A DNA stretch of 64,000 nucleotides from NCBI RefSeq assembly GCF_000585335.1, contig NZ_KK073872.1:564001-628000 (forward strand). Direction: 5' to 3'. The stretch is from Cloacibacillus evryensis DSM 19522. GTDB taxonomy: Bacteria > Synergistota > Synergistia > Synergistales > Synergistaceae. The notes beneath the pieces were generated by a model. That model saw only the letters and a program-made list of their open reading frames with translations. It made no database searches and had not been told where the DNA came from. The position numbers were made by a program, and so were the translations under genes. Below, piece after piece: positions 18,801-23,870 of the stretch (the first letter of the stretch is position 1; every line of letters starts with the position of its first letter).

Positions 18801-19914
18801 TATCACCCGCGACAATATGAATTTTATGCGCATGGGGACGCTGGGCGAGCAGGTCAATCAGCATGTTGGGTTTTTCAACGCTGCGCTTCAGGGCGTGGAT
18901 AAGATGTTCCGTACCTATTTTAAGGGCGGCAGGATCAACAAGAAGGCCCTGCTGCGGTCGTTTATGTATATAACGATCCCGTCTATGTTACAGATGTTGT
19001 ACAACTTTGGCGACGACGACCGAAGGAAGAGGTACGAGAATTTACCCGCCTGGCGCAAGAATACGTTCTGGAATTTTGTAATCGGCAAGGATGGGCCAAT
19101 CGTCACTATCCCAAAGCCTTTTGAGATAGGGATGATCTTCGGCAGCCTGCCGGAGCGTGCGCTTGAGTATGTCTATACGAAGAATAAACGGGCCTTTGAC
19201 GGCGTAGGGTCGTCTATGCTCTCTTCTCTTACGCCGGAGTTTTATCCGAATGCGATGCTGTTGCTGGCCGAGATTGGCTCGAATCATTCTTTTTTCTATC
19301 AGCGTCAGATCGTCTCTGAAAGGGAAAAACGTTTCGAGCCGGCTTTGCAATATGGACCGTATACGGCAGAGTGGGCTAAGGCGGCAAGCAAGGCGTTGAA
19401 TGTTTCGCCCAGGCTGCTGGAGTATTCCGTTTTTTCCATTGGCGGCGGGCTTGCAAAGGAGACGTCGAATGTCTCTGATGCCCTGATAAGAAAGTTTCTG
19501 ACGAAGGAGACTCGCCCGGATCGTCCCTGGTATGAAGCGGCTCCAGGCACGAGAGGGTTTTTCGCCAGCGATGGTGATGCAACGGAGAGCGCCTTTCAGT
19601 CGGAGATTCAGCTGCTCAATAGGAAGCGGGCCACGGCAGAGGAGATTCTCAAGACGAAGGGACCCCAGGCTCTCAGCGAGACGCAGAAGAGGCTTATCCG
19701 CGCGAATAACGATATTAAAGCGTTATCGAAACTGAATAACGGCAAGGGCGGTATTTATGACGCGTACAGAGCGGTCCGCGAGATTACTACGGCAAAGAAT
19801 TTGAGCGCCGTTGAGAAGCGAATCCGTATCCGTCGTATTGAGGAGAATATCCGTAATGCCTCCGAGCGGGGCCTGGCACGGATAGACAAGATCAATGCTT
19901 ATCTGGACAGATAG
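6874..19914 (+). CDS. Giant polyvalent virion protein: membrane region, DNA methyltransferase, SNF2 helicase, MuF-C-like and LPD domains
   Basis: About 4,346 aa from ATG 6874 (GGGGAGG upstream). Residues about 180-400 are Gly/Ala-rich and membrane-active, as in ejection proteins. About 915-1030 is a low-complexity linker that also encodes a second gene. An N6-adenine methyltransferase follows: LEPTVGVGNF near 1180 and NPPF near 1248. An SNF2-like helicase has VVGAGKTF near 1964, DEAH near 2126, GTPLSNS near 2180 and EQREGRIIRQGN near 2558. A MuF-C-like domain lies near 3050-3200, then a HEVFE segment near 3333 and long helical polyvalent-associated regions to the end (FGDDDRRKRY near 4050). 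Such polyvalent proteins are thought to be injected with phage DNA to protect and process it. The protein could be cleaved after synthesis; no protease site was identified. Confidence 0.85.
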   Translation: MANWLDKYSKKEEAATGTNWLEKYADLRSDTEGTAESDMSDTETITPSRKEGGGWKGVIPALLPPRNRIERMKGGSVDERVAGNAANYDPNLPDWTMGKAFKGGISDSLGRTGAIINMNTNEIESSAANKDMTEVAASPYLTQTEKAAILRSKSIGSPELYNELMAQREWAKEAALSGQEYFDPGAYNMPTSVAGQLVHDVTRAMPYTLGSMAYNIPVGIASGGGSFMASLLAASPEAQMEQADVYDELRKRGMSHEEAYEASQKVLAANMAMLPMSNYLQSMAVTGMTKAVRAADAGAPLDTLLGRTVGRAMKNERLGGILRSDNVRAAAGTLVDILGEGGEEVAQGYASDKALGNEIDKRALAYEGVVGGMMGALFGIGGNIADRAFNGRVNVKGKPRSEVDSFMDGIAGDIENASAAAPQSGVEGTIMGEGDTEGVSRKFVPNTRILNEMRNFYREIRSIPEAQRSAEDNESFSTLRHILEMYSSGHEREAEALARERFDTGPLEEAPQTAPINMRERAASELAVPVERQTPANESMALLNAIRGKFVEDFRRYGAVDMDSLSGDERYHAALVRAAGDAYQQGDFQRMVNILAHLYAPAETTSETGPIAARERATSELAVPGWRMPEAVRPEAAVQAEAGPRYVEVPYPSRRRKEVAADMSKMSKGEVGRKYGKDIAELAAKRGALAAADAVAKQDQIAKADADKARTQEVAEPVSVPDVPQNAEPPQAEKARELENSPEAPDAAAKKDFLKEHVVVSGVPKNEGAQPANVGQAVDGGERFPVGYEWEEDGVLSRVVDIRKSKGPTVTMESAMLTPTRNGIVATPVESREYPIAGEKRYIVHRDGPDGTEIYSIPEREMPGAAHERAAGAKAGETKGRQPLDNGKIIGQDKAKEKQAQESVGKDKPVKEGSSDDDRGNDAADDKSLEDVLPGGVRGAGRRVGDEAGDGLRKADSLGDGRAEDGVTGHDGRGSVERVAESVLPDAAAGTGGGRTGGGDGGGKGPSESGLHGVQAREETGGSEGVESAKEEKTQQAPQSLLNPRESKPAKLSGENPGNFFIGEDFGLGGGTAGEKIAGNLTALRTLMKLRKEQRYPTREEQAALARYVGWGGLKSVFDVKKAGAGDMYGKAQRVLKELLSPDEYAAAFRTVSDAHYTSKPVVDAMWRVVRFFGFKGGRALEPTVGVGNFLGLEPLDIASATEWHASEIDTVTGDIAALLYPEANILSSTGFQDAPFADNVFDLVIGNPPFGETTIKDRHKSRAHLSGMKIHNYIIAKAGMHLRPGGVMSVVVTHRFLDTANPEARRVLAKDFRFLGAFRLPNDAFAKNAGTDVVTDVIFMQKLRADEKPELNAAWLDTNGRITVDGKDIPVNRYYQEYPSHILGRSAMDGTMYASSRGNEYTVHSDGRDISKAIDDLLRGDFAKLAGVMEETASDADTKAAMIVQSDIPIGSMALDDNGRIVRRAMDDAGGNSVMEEITPNTLWKDNAAEWSAVIDALKDVKKAAAGGKGLEGARDMLDSVSYVARTATGAKRGSPTAAERALYSVQDALESEGPSFSWRFDQELKEIDASYRRKQLGQENYLRLRGMLELRRKLQELNRAERANDPRMEAIRKGLNGLYDSFVFKYGPISDKRNFSLLGVDVGVESGLEADYLPGITPAQAKSKGIKARKASATKADIFTKRVFYPAEEIKRAGSAYDAMEISLSQRGTVDIAYMSDLTGKPVTDVIEELSKGEHPQLFMNPETDVYEHAGEYLSGNVRRKLEVARNAGLEPNIKALEAVQPQPKDKKHVTPNIRATWIPASVYESFLSALGCERPKVGIIPGIGRIRVDDARFNATDFGMQFTNEYKSVPDIFNAAAAGKSLTVRDSKKQVIEEATQKVNALVDRMGKVFSEWVYTDEERTKQIVDAYNEKMNTNVDRGFDGVKYLKTVGSSPSIVLRNTQKNAAWRMIQSKSVLLDHVVGAGKTFTVITGVMERRRLGLSKKPLIVVPNHLVTQWAQDFYRLYPGAKVLAATPADFTAKNRKRLFSRIATTKDVDAIVIGHSSLGYIPSPGADLKAIIREQLGILQQALDEARINGESKRSLSQIAQRIDSYKGQLEEISNRPSDKIGHDLETLGIDYIAVDEAHEFKNLEYATAGDRIVGMNDPSGSKKAFDLYVKLRGLQQRGGGVTFATGTPLSNSLVELYTMMKYLAADDLKERNMLFFDAWAGSYAVTETRLEYTPTQKLTLRRVLAGLNNLSSLRQMYTSFADIITMQDLKDMYRREMEERNRKNKTKLRTEFPVPKVTDGGRKLDTAPATETQRLLTDWLVARMDAVQKNSGDKEYRSIDNYLTVMTDARKMSLDPRIIDPSLPRDENGKVMRCARKVKATYDRWADKKGTQLIFCDMSTPAKAGQRSAKKLVDDAAKMVFSDAELRAFKQRAKGLSFTRQWDIVTSERERLLGAESLSPAQRDRMEEYFSKLEDVDAALSVADSGFSVYDDLKTVLTDMGIPEREIAFIHDYESPEKKQALFDSVNNGDVRVLLGSSAKMGAGMNVQKRLVGLHHLDSPWRSSDVEQREGRIIRQGNMFYEADPEGFSVDITSYSTSGTADTVMWQILARKAAAIEQFRNGGEIDAMAESSSDADQYADFMASSTGDPVFKKKMEAERRFQELDAEVSGALMAQQNARDFLKSYEARSRENQNGLRILKDVTFDGKELSAFSEALRQTEKQYGEDYANFERDNAAYKRELSVWENEPDKKRRGKKPEAPVRPKRPGILSPDVQRASAFARAVKRAIEPLTESSATGTVSIPFAGGKVVVSRINEQYTTPSWLVKFIPGGTDTYDVVIGQAEGKVPKNLSQLTEVLLSPTHIQSKIVSATRNLEQIIRRMESQKKSSEALADRDIPHQARDDAKEAMDWYALQVALAEVRADVERAKRKNPFIENDRKHRLKTAAVSRMAEGVIKVDGVEYRTTGISAATPNGSGTVLEAVRVDNGEPATIISSSGQSGSAFTVMRMPESVAKEAGGKKDTHYRLGPTAQARLDADAAAFAKQVDDFVAGKMGRYAEFQVMQTPLVLQISDARVKPLQIVMSQNTLKKIFTKHKLSPNLVKQIPAALADPIMVFESEGRAKQLQNGLVVMLELKDSQGATINVPIALNAAHKGAQGQIVCNDIASAYGRLSPLTGKPFNDWFVKQAAAPGRLKYVNTKKYSQWISQAGLVGSGGQSIKSLFNSVKTEADLVKAQSAAPGSYALGEKRAGLPPLSVSEVAARVKGAKVTELGEGKMRLDFENGVSWIVDTQAEAIAADPEVVKRDYGREVRPGEVVSGRTRVIDGQRFIDLVAGMSDARTFGHEVFESAWDSLLKEEQAAVLKTHGSRERAAEMYGEFLEGRVGKLTKRTQAIFQRLKDFFSAIRATLFGRNSEDVFREIASGKALNRKAGTVENQEHYRLSVRKPAEASPVSEAVTVEPDASVVVEKDAQWLRDMGTAELERVVRPSRQDESIKDKLIHVKNNYYRQWHDRLNPIKKNFGDDIYFDAENAIYGAASRAERRFEKGDPDSGVKGLVEIMKPIAASEQQGFAAYTVYKHLNDIAANSEKLLKAASALDEAAKAKQREIVEDRRLPSPDKEALSEWKKRMTALRAEHDLYREQAQALREAVKFTKGSAAQYAAAVRKIEEHYPHWKKSQRELVKYNRALLEMIRDSGMISDEMYSRLIDLYPNYVPLQRDFGADEKSVGGFVGGMGLVNIQSPLRRLKGSSRDVIDPLEQIVRNTFQFESAAARQSVGRQIMEEYDKGNFHELMEEVENRHHEPDEMVWHVWDNGVKRLFRSERDIYEALMPRARAKWEDNPVVAASRFITSLLRKGTTHGLTFALRNPVRDTFNYAIVGENFRPVVDTVRGLMMCFDKRVGSIYDEFMQHGGAQGMTVLTRNEHAERMKQLRHESGTVLLSWASLKNPPKAVYELIGQLSEYGELASRLGQYERAKAAGFSAEEAANITRDNMNFMRMGTLGEQVNQHVGFFNAALQGVDKMFRTYFKGGRINKKALLRSFMYITIPSMLQMLYNFGDDDRRKRYENLPAWRKNTFWNFVIGKDGPIVTIPKPFEIGMIFGSLPERALEYVYTKNKRAFDGVGSSMLSSLTPEFYPNAMLLLAEIGSNHSFFYQRQIVSEREKRFEPALQYGPYTAEWAKAASKALNVSPRLLEYSVFSIGGGLAKETSNVSDALIRKFLTKETRPDRPWYEAAPGTRGFFASDGDATESAFQSEIQLLNRKRATAEEILKTKGPQALSETQKRLIRANNDIKALSKLNNGKGGIYDAYRAVREITTAKNLSAVEKRIRIRRIEENIRNASERGLARIDKINAYLDR
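9620..9952 (+). CDS. Overprinted small gene in +1 frame inside the giant gene
   Basis: A 110-aa frame with a textbook Shine-Dalgarno (AAGGAGG, 9604-9610, nine bases before ATG). The protein MTIEEMTQQTINHWKMYYPE... has normal composition with Trp, Tyr and Met, and patterns such as ACAKLTRSEMDAQKM and DEEAWNESRNLFCLT. These resemble small proteins that accompany methyltransferase-helicase genes of gut phages and integrative elements. In the same bases the giant gene encodes a Gly/Asp/Arg-rich low-complexity linker, as expected if the small frame is the constrained one. The likely history is fusion of two genes across a small gene. Function unknown. Confidence 0.7.
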   Translation: MTIEEMTQQTINHWKMYYPEEYAALDGGWAMRQATACAKLTRSEMDAQKMVSPGMTDEEAWNESRNLFCLTPPPEPEEEEPEEETEAEKARRRADYMEYKLGRKPEVPKG

Positions 19915-19945
19915 GGGGTGGCGGTAATGTGACAACGGGGATTCT

Positions 19946-20031
19946 CACTTTACAAAATGGGCTATTTGGGTGAAGATACTTTCCCTAACCAGAGAAAGTA
20001 TTTTGCCGTTTTAGGTGTGTTTTGTAAAGTG
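19946..20031. repeat. Nested inverted repeats between giant gene and endolysin
   Basis: Outer arms CACTTTACAAAA (19946-19957) and TTTTGTAAAGTG (20020-20031) are perfect. Inner arms ATACTTTC (19976-19983) and GAAAGTAT (19994-20001) are also perfect, and the spacing between inner and outer arms is 18 bases on both sides. The element could fold as a cruciform RNA or be a binding site. It is flanked by a direct echo, TGGCGGTAATGT against TGGCGGTTATGT. Confidence 0.6.
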
Positions 20032-20050
20032 GCGGTTATGTATGTTCAGC

Positions 20051-20083
20051 AAAGAGGGAGGGCTTAATGCCCTCTCTTTTTTT
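20051..20083 (+). terminator. Terminator upstream of lysis genes
   Basis: A 13-pair stem (20051-20063 with 20069-20081, two G-T pairs, loop TTAAT) running into Ts. It ends 16 bases before the endolysin GTG start, so lysis genes are either read through or started from a nearby promoter. Confidence 0.7.
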
Positions 20084-20099
20084 ATGGGAGGTGTTCGCG

Positions 20100-21269
20100 G
20101 TGGATAATGTGACGGCGTATGAGGTTTTGAAGAGGTATCAGGGGCGGATAAATGCGTACGGTGCGCTCTGCCAGATGAATTGGGAGACGCGCAGCGGTGG
20201 TAAAGCGTGGGCCTCGGAGCTGTTTCTTGCCGCGAATAACGCGGCGGGGATAAAGGCGGGGACTGGATGGTCGGGGCCGGTATATAACAAGGTCTCTTGG
20301 GAGCAGCGTGCAAACGGAGAGAGGTATTCACAGTTGAGCGCCTTCCGTAAGTACAGCTCTTTTGATGAGTTCGCAGCCGATTATGTTAAGAAGATCGAGG
20401 CGAATTATCCTCTGTGTGCCAGCCGCGCTGATAATTTTTATGGATATTTCGCGGGGCTGCTCGCGGGGCGATATGGAGCGTGGGCAACTGATAAGGCGTA
20501 TTTTCGCCGTATGGTTGAGAGCGCCGTAACTCTCGCACCTGAGATATTTGGCGCGGCCGCCGCAGCACCGAAGATTAAGGCTGCGCTCTTATATGCGATC
20601 GAAAGCGATTATCTTTCCGATGCGGAGGCCGCGGTCGCGCTGGAGGTGTTGGGTATCGGAGACGGGAACGATGGTACTGAAAGCGTACCATTAACGCCGG
20701 AAATCAAGACCGATAGCGCCATATCTACGGACAATACCGGGCGGAAAATAATCTGTATTGATCCCGGGCATGGTGGCAAAGATCCTGGAGCCTGCGCGGG
20801 AGGCGTACAAGAGAAGGATATCGCGTTAAAGGTGGCACAGATGATTGGAAGCTCCCTTGCTGGCTACAGGGTAGTTTATACCCGCGAGGGAGATACATAT
20901 CCAACGCTTTCAGAGCGTGCCGCGCTTGCCAATAAGATTAGAGCTGATCTGTATGTCTCCGTACACTGCAACAGTGCGACCAGCGCGCAGGCGAACGGCA
21001 TAGAGGTTTTTACGCATACCAATCAAAGCAAAGGGGCGGTCGCCGCGGCAAAGGCAGTATATAGGCGGCTACTCCCAGTTTCCGGCATGAATGGCCGTGG
21101 TGTGAAGAACGCTAATCTGCAGGTGCTGCGCAATACGGCAATGCCGGCGGTGCTTGTGGAGTTGGGGTTCCTCTCTAACGCAGGCGACAGGGCAAAACTC
21201 ACAGCCGCCGACTGGCAGGAGAAAGCGGCGGTTGCGATAGCAGCTGGCATAGAAGAGGTTTTTGCATGA
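20100..21269 (+). CDS. Bifunctional phage endolysin: glucosaminidase-like plus N-acetylmuramoyl-L-alanine amidase
   Basis: 389 aa from GTG 20100, preceded by GGGAGG. An upstream in-frame ATG at 20067 lies inside the terminator stem and is rejected. Residues 1-165 resemble FlgJ/LytG-type glucosaminidases (WASELFLAANNAAGIKAG, YSQLSAFRKYSSFDEFAADY). Residues from about 216 are an Amidase_3 domain: IDPGHGGKDPGA, GVQEKDIAL, SVHCNSA and VLVELGFLSN supply the zinc histidines and catalytic glutamates. There is no signal peptide, consistent with release through the holin encoded next. It cuts peptidoglycan at both glycan and amide bonds at lysis. The end overlaps the following ATG. Confidence 0.88.
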   Translation: MDNVTAYEVLKRYQGRINAYGALCQMNWETRSGGKAWASELFLAANNAAGIKAGTGWSGPVYNKVSWEQRANGERYSQLSAFRKYSSFDEFAADYVKKIEANYPLCASRADNFYGYFAGLLAGRYGAWATDKAYFRRMVESAVTLAPEIFGAAAAAPKIKAALLYAIESDYLSDAEAAVALEVLGIGDGNDGTESVPLTPEIKTDSAISTDNTGRKIICIDPGHGGKDPGACAGGVQEKDIALKVAQMIGSSLAGYRVVYTREGDTYPTLSERAALANKIRADLYVSVHCNSATSAQANGIEVFTHTNQSKGAVAAAKAVYRRLLPVSGMNGRGVKNANLQVLRNTAMPAVLVELGFLSNAGDRAKLTAADWQEKAAVAIAAGIEEVFA

Positions 21270-21589
21270 AGATGGTCGATGATTTTGTTACGGCCGCACT
21301 GGCTATGCTGCCGACGATCGTCATTACCATGATTGGCAACACGGTCCGATATACGCGGCATCATCGGCAGGAGCCGTTTTCTCCAGGAGAATTTGCCTGT
21401 GGCATGTTCGCGGCGGCTTTCATGGGGGTCATGATCCATGCGTTTTGTTATGTGATCGGGGCCAGCGGGTGGCTGCAGATGGCCGTCGGCGGTATGTGCG
21501 GGTATGCAGGGGCGTCGCTGCTGGATACGGTAGCGGCGCTGATGGTTAAGCAAATCAAGGTGTTCTTTGGAGGAGGAGAGAAGAAATGA
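21266..21589 (+). CDS. Putative phage holin
   Basis: A 107-aa protein overlapping the endolysin stop. Hydrophobic spans at about residues 10-25, 45-65 and 68-92, separated by short basic loops (RYTRHHRQE), and a charged C-terminus (KQIKVFFGGGEKK) fit a three-span holin. Its place between endolysin and a second 3-TM protein supports pore formation in the inner membrane for endolysin export. No specific family signature is recognised. Confidence 0.65.
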   Translation: MKMVDDFVTAALAMLPTIVITMIGNTVRYTRHHRQEPFSPGEFACGMFAAAFMGVMIHAFCYVIGASGWLQMAVGGMCGYAGASLLDTVAALMVKQIKVFFGGGEKK

Positions 21590-22116
21590 ATCTTTTAGAG
21601 CTGATTCCTGGTGTTGGCAGCATAATAGAGAAGGTCGTTCCTGACCCGAATAAACAAAATGAGTTAAAAATTGAGCTGGCGAAGCTCGACACACAGGAGG
21701 CGACGGCGCGCCTCGGTGTGCTGCAAGCGATGTTTCAGAATAAAAGCATCTTCGTCAGCGGAGCCATACCCGCGCTGATATGGGTATTCGTGCTCTCCGT
21801 GACCAACAACTATATATTAGTTCCCTGGGCGAGAGGGTTTGGCCTCAGCATACCCGACGTTCCATTGCCGGATTCTATCGTGGGGTTGGTTGGTTTTGTT
21901 ATTACCGTCATCCTCGGTAAAAAGTACAAAGATGACGAGGAGACATACTATTCAAACGGGCAGTTGAAGAATCCATCTAAGAAGAGGATTCAGGCAGAGG
22001 TCGCTGCCTGTGAAGCAGCGAAGAGCGTGTCCACGGTGGCCACCGTAGATTATGATGATCCAGAGGCCGTTGATACAAGGTTAAAGAAAATCGCGCGTGA
22101 AAAAGGGCTGTTGTAA
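21586..22116 (+). CDS. GTA-type 3TM holin-like protein
   Basis: A 176-aa protein overlapping the previous stop by ATGA. It begins MNLLELIPGVGSIIEKVVPDPNKQNELKIELAKL, the usual start of the three-transmembrane holin family found in phages and gene-transfer agents. Hydrophobic segments lie at about 58-78 and 86-105. The C-terminal 60 residues are hydrophilic. With the preceding gene it forms a two-component holin or holin/antiholin set. It is the last recognisable phage gene. Confidence 0.75.
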   Translation: MNLLELIPGVGSIIEKVVPDPNKQNELKIELAKLDTQEATARLGVLQAMFQNKSIFVSGAIPALIWVFVLSVTNNYILVPWARGFGLSIPDVPLPDSIVGLVGFVITVILGKKYKDDEETYYSNGQLKNPSKKRIQAEVAACEAAKSVSTVATVDYDDPEAVDTRLKKIAREKGLL

Positions 22117-22304
22117 GCCCTATGATCTGTGGTAATATGGTCAATGTGGTCGTTGGTATGAGTCCGGAGACGCATTTTTTACAGGATATCGTCTCACCGT
22201 ATATATGACCGTATAAGGACTGCACTCATGATTTTGGGAATCGTGCGTCTAAGCCAGTTCATGCGATTTGTATGGGGCCGGGAGTCGGCTCCATTTAAAA
22301 TTAT

Positions 22305-22331
22305 ATCCTCTGTATAGGCAGAGGATTTTTT
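22305..22331 (+). terminator. Intrinsic terminator after the prophage lysis genes
   Basis: ATCCTCTG (22305-22312) pairs perfectly with CAGAGGAT (22319-22326), followed by six Ts. Confidence 0.85.
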
Positions 22332-22489
22332 GTTCTCCTGCCGTCGGATATTTTGGGCGGTGCAAACATCCTTTGAATAACATCATTTTTGCCGCTGGTT
22401 GTTTGTGAATGACTGTTGTTAAGGGGAATCACAGTGGTTATATAGTGAGGTTGTTCACTTTGTCCTCATTTTAGCGGCTAGCTGTCCGT

Positions 22490-22519
22490 TTGACATTCCC
22501 ACCGGGCGCTCTTTATAAT
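22490..22519 (+). promoter_or_regulatory. Sigma-70-type promoter of the BASS transporter
   Basis: TTGACA (22490-22495), 18-base spacer, TATAAT (22514-22519), 67 bases before the start codon. Confidence 0.75.
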
Positions 22520-22585
22520 TCTCACGCGCCATTATTCATTAATGGTCTCTATAATTATGCAAGCGGAAAGAAGAGTGTTTTTGTG

Positions 22586-23524
22586 ATGAAGTTTCTTGAA
22601 AAACTCAGTGATTTTGTGGGAAGGTATATGGCCTTTATTGTTGTTGTGGTTGCCGCGACGGCTCTTTTTGAGCCATCCGCCCTGTTATGGATAAAGACGT
22701 CGTGGATCACGACGCTGCTTATGATAGTTATGTTCGGTATGGGGCTTACGCTGGACCCCGCCGATTTCGCCGTGGTTTTTCGGAGGCCGAAGGATATTAT
22801 CCTCGGGTGCGTCGCGCAGTTTACGATCATGCCGCTTTTGGCTTTCGGTCTTGGCAAGATCTTTGCCTTGGACGACGCGCTGCTTGTCGGCGTGATCCTC
22901 GTCGGGACTTGCCCGGGAGGCACGTCTTCGAATGTGATAACTTACCTCAGCAAAGGCGACGTCGCCCTCTCCGTCGGCATGACGAGCGTATCCACGCTGC
23001 TTGCCCCGGTGCTGACTCCGGCGCTGACCTATCTTTTGCTGAAACAGACCGTCTCCGTCGATATGGCGGCGATGTTCATGTCGATAGTCAAGGTGGTGAT
23101 ATTGCCTATCGCCGCCGGCTTCGTCATTAATAAATTTTTCAGCAGCACGACGCAGAAAGCGGTCAGGGTGCTGCCTCTGGTCTCCGTCACGGCGATCGTT
23201 ATGATCGTCGCCGCGGTCGTTTCCGCCAACTCCGCGAAGATAATGACCACCGGCCTTGTTGTATTTTCGGTCGTTATTTTGCACAATATCCTGGGCTACG
23301 CGCTAGGGTATATGATCGCGGCGTTTTTAAAGGTCCCGCTTGCCAAGAAAAAGGCTATTTCGATCGAGGTCGGGATGCAGAATTCCGGACTTGCCACCAG
23401 CCTGGCGGCAAGCTCGTTCCCATCTCTTGCCCTTGCCACGGTGCCGGGAGCCGTATTCAGCGTCTGGCATAATATATCCGGAGCGATTCTCGCGAATATA
23501 TATTCTCAGATGCGCGAAAAATAA
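22586..23524 (+). CDS. Bile acid:sodium symporter (BASS) family transporter
   Basis: 312 aa with about nine to ten hydrophobic segments. Diagnostic BASS segments are visible: FGMGLTLDPADFAVVFRRPK early on, LVGTCPGGTSSNVITYLSKGDVALSV in the core, and SIEVGMQNSGLATSLA near the C-terminus. The family co-transports organic anions (bile acids, 2-keto acids, pantothenate-like compounds) with Na+; the substrate here is unknown. ATG 22586 is chosen although the Shine-Dalgarno is weak; GTG 22583 is adjacent. It stands alone between a promoter and a terminator. Confidence 0.88.
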   Translation: MKFLEKLSDFVGRYMAFIVVVVAATALFEPSALLWIKTSWITTLLMIVMFGMGLTLDPADFAVVFRRPKDIILGCVAQFTIMPLLAFGLGKIFALDDALLVGVILVGTCPGGTSSNVITYLSKGDVALSVGMTSVSTLLAPVLTPALTYLLLKQTVSVDMAAMFMSIVKVVILPIAAGFVINKFFSSTTQKAVRVLPLVSVTAIVMIVAAVVSANSAKIMTTGLVVFSVVILHNILGYALGYMIAAFLKVPLAKKKAISIEVGMQNSGLATSLAASSFPSLALATVPGAVFSVWHNISGAILANIYSQMREK

Positions 23525-23870
23525 CGGGGGTTCTTCCCTGTGAGGATTTTTGCGCAGAAAACGGGCCCCGTCGCTTTCAAACCGGCGGGGGTCGTTTTTT
23601 GCCGTTGTTTGGGCGGCGTTGTGGGGGATTTCCCTGCTTTTTGCCCCCTGACGCATGTTAAAATATGTTCATCGGAAGTCGAAATGATCTCCGGGCAGCC
23701 ACAAAATCAGATGATCGTGATGTGATGACCGGGTGAAGATTAGCGAGATCGTCAAGAGATCTAGCGCGCTCTGATGAAGGTCGGACGGAGACGATTTTAA
23801 GGCCGTAGCTACGCCGGTGTCATATAAATATTCATAGATATTTTATATTTTTTGAAATGTGGTGTTGTGT
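23525..23870. other. Intergenic stretch before the gamma-glutamyltransferase gene
   Basis: 346 bases holding a terminator at 23561-23600. The remainder is AT-richer near 23810-23860 (ATAAATATTCATAGATATTTTATAT), where a promoter is likely but no clear -35/-10 pair stands out. The frame at 23540-23725 has no start signal or protein-like character. Confidence 0.5.
23561..23600 (+). terminator. Intrinsic terminator of the BASS gene
   Basis: GC-rich 13-pair stem (23561-23573 with 23583-23595, one mismatch and two G-T pairs) followed by TTTTTT. Confidence 0.75.

Larger units (their letters stand above)
22117..22585. other. Gene-free junction between prophage and bacterial genes
   Basis: A 469-base stretch. 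It holds a terminator at 22305-22331 and a promoter at 22490-22519. The right prophage boundary probably lies here, but no tRNA, integrase or attachment core can be recognised because the left boundary is outside the window. The small frame MQSLYGHIYGETIS on the minus strand has no support. Confidence 0.5.

Noticed and set aside
22117-22330. tRNA or tmRNA fragment as attachment site at the prophage right end
   Set aside because: Segments such as GGGAGTCGGCTCC look vaguely tRNA-like but no T-arm or acceptor stem could be built.
23540-23725. 61-codon plus-strand frame after the BASS gene
   Set aside because: It runs through a terminator hairpin and has no ribosome-binding site.
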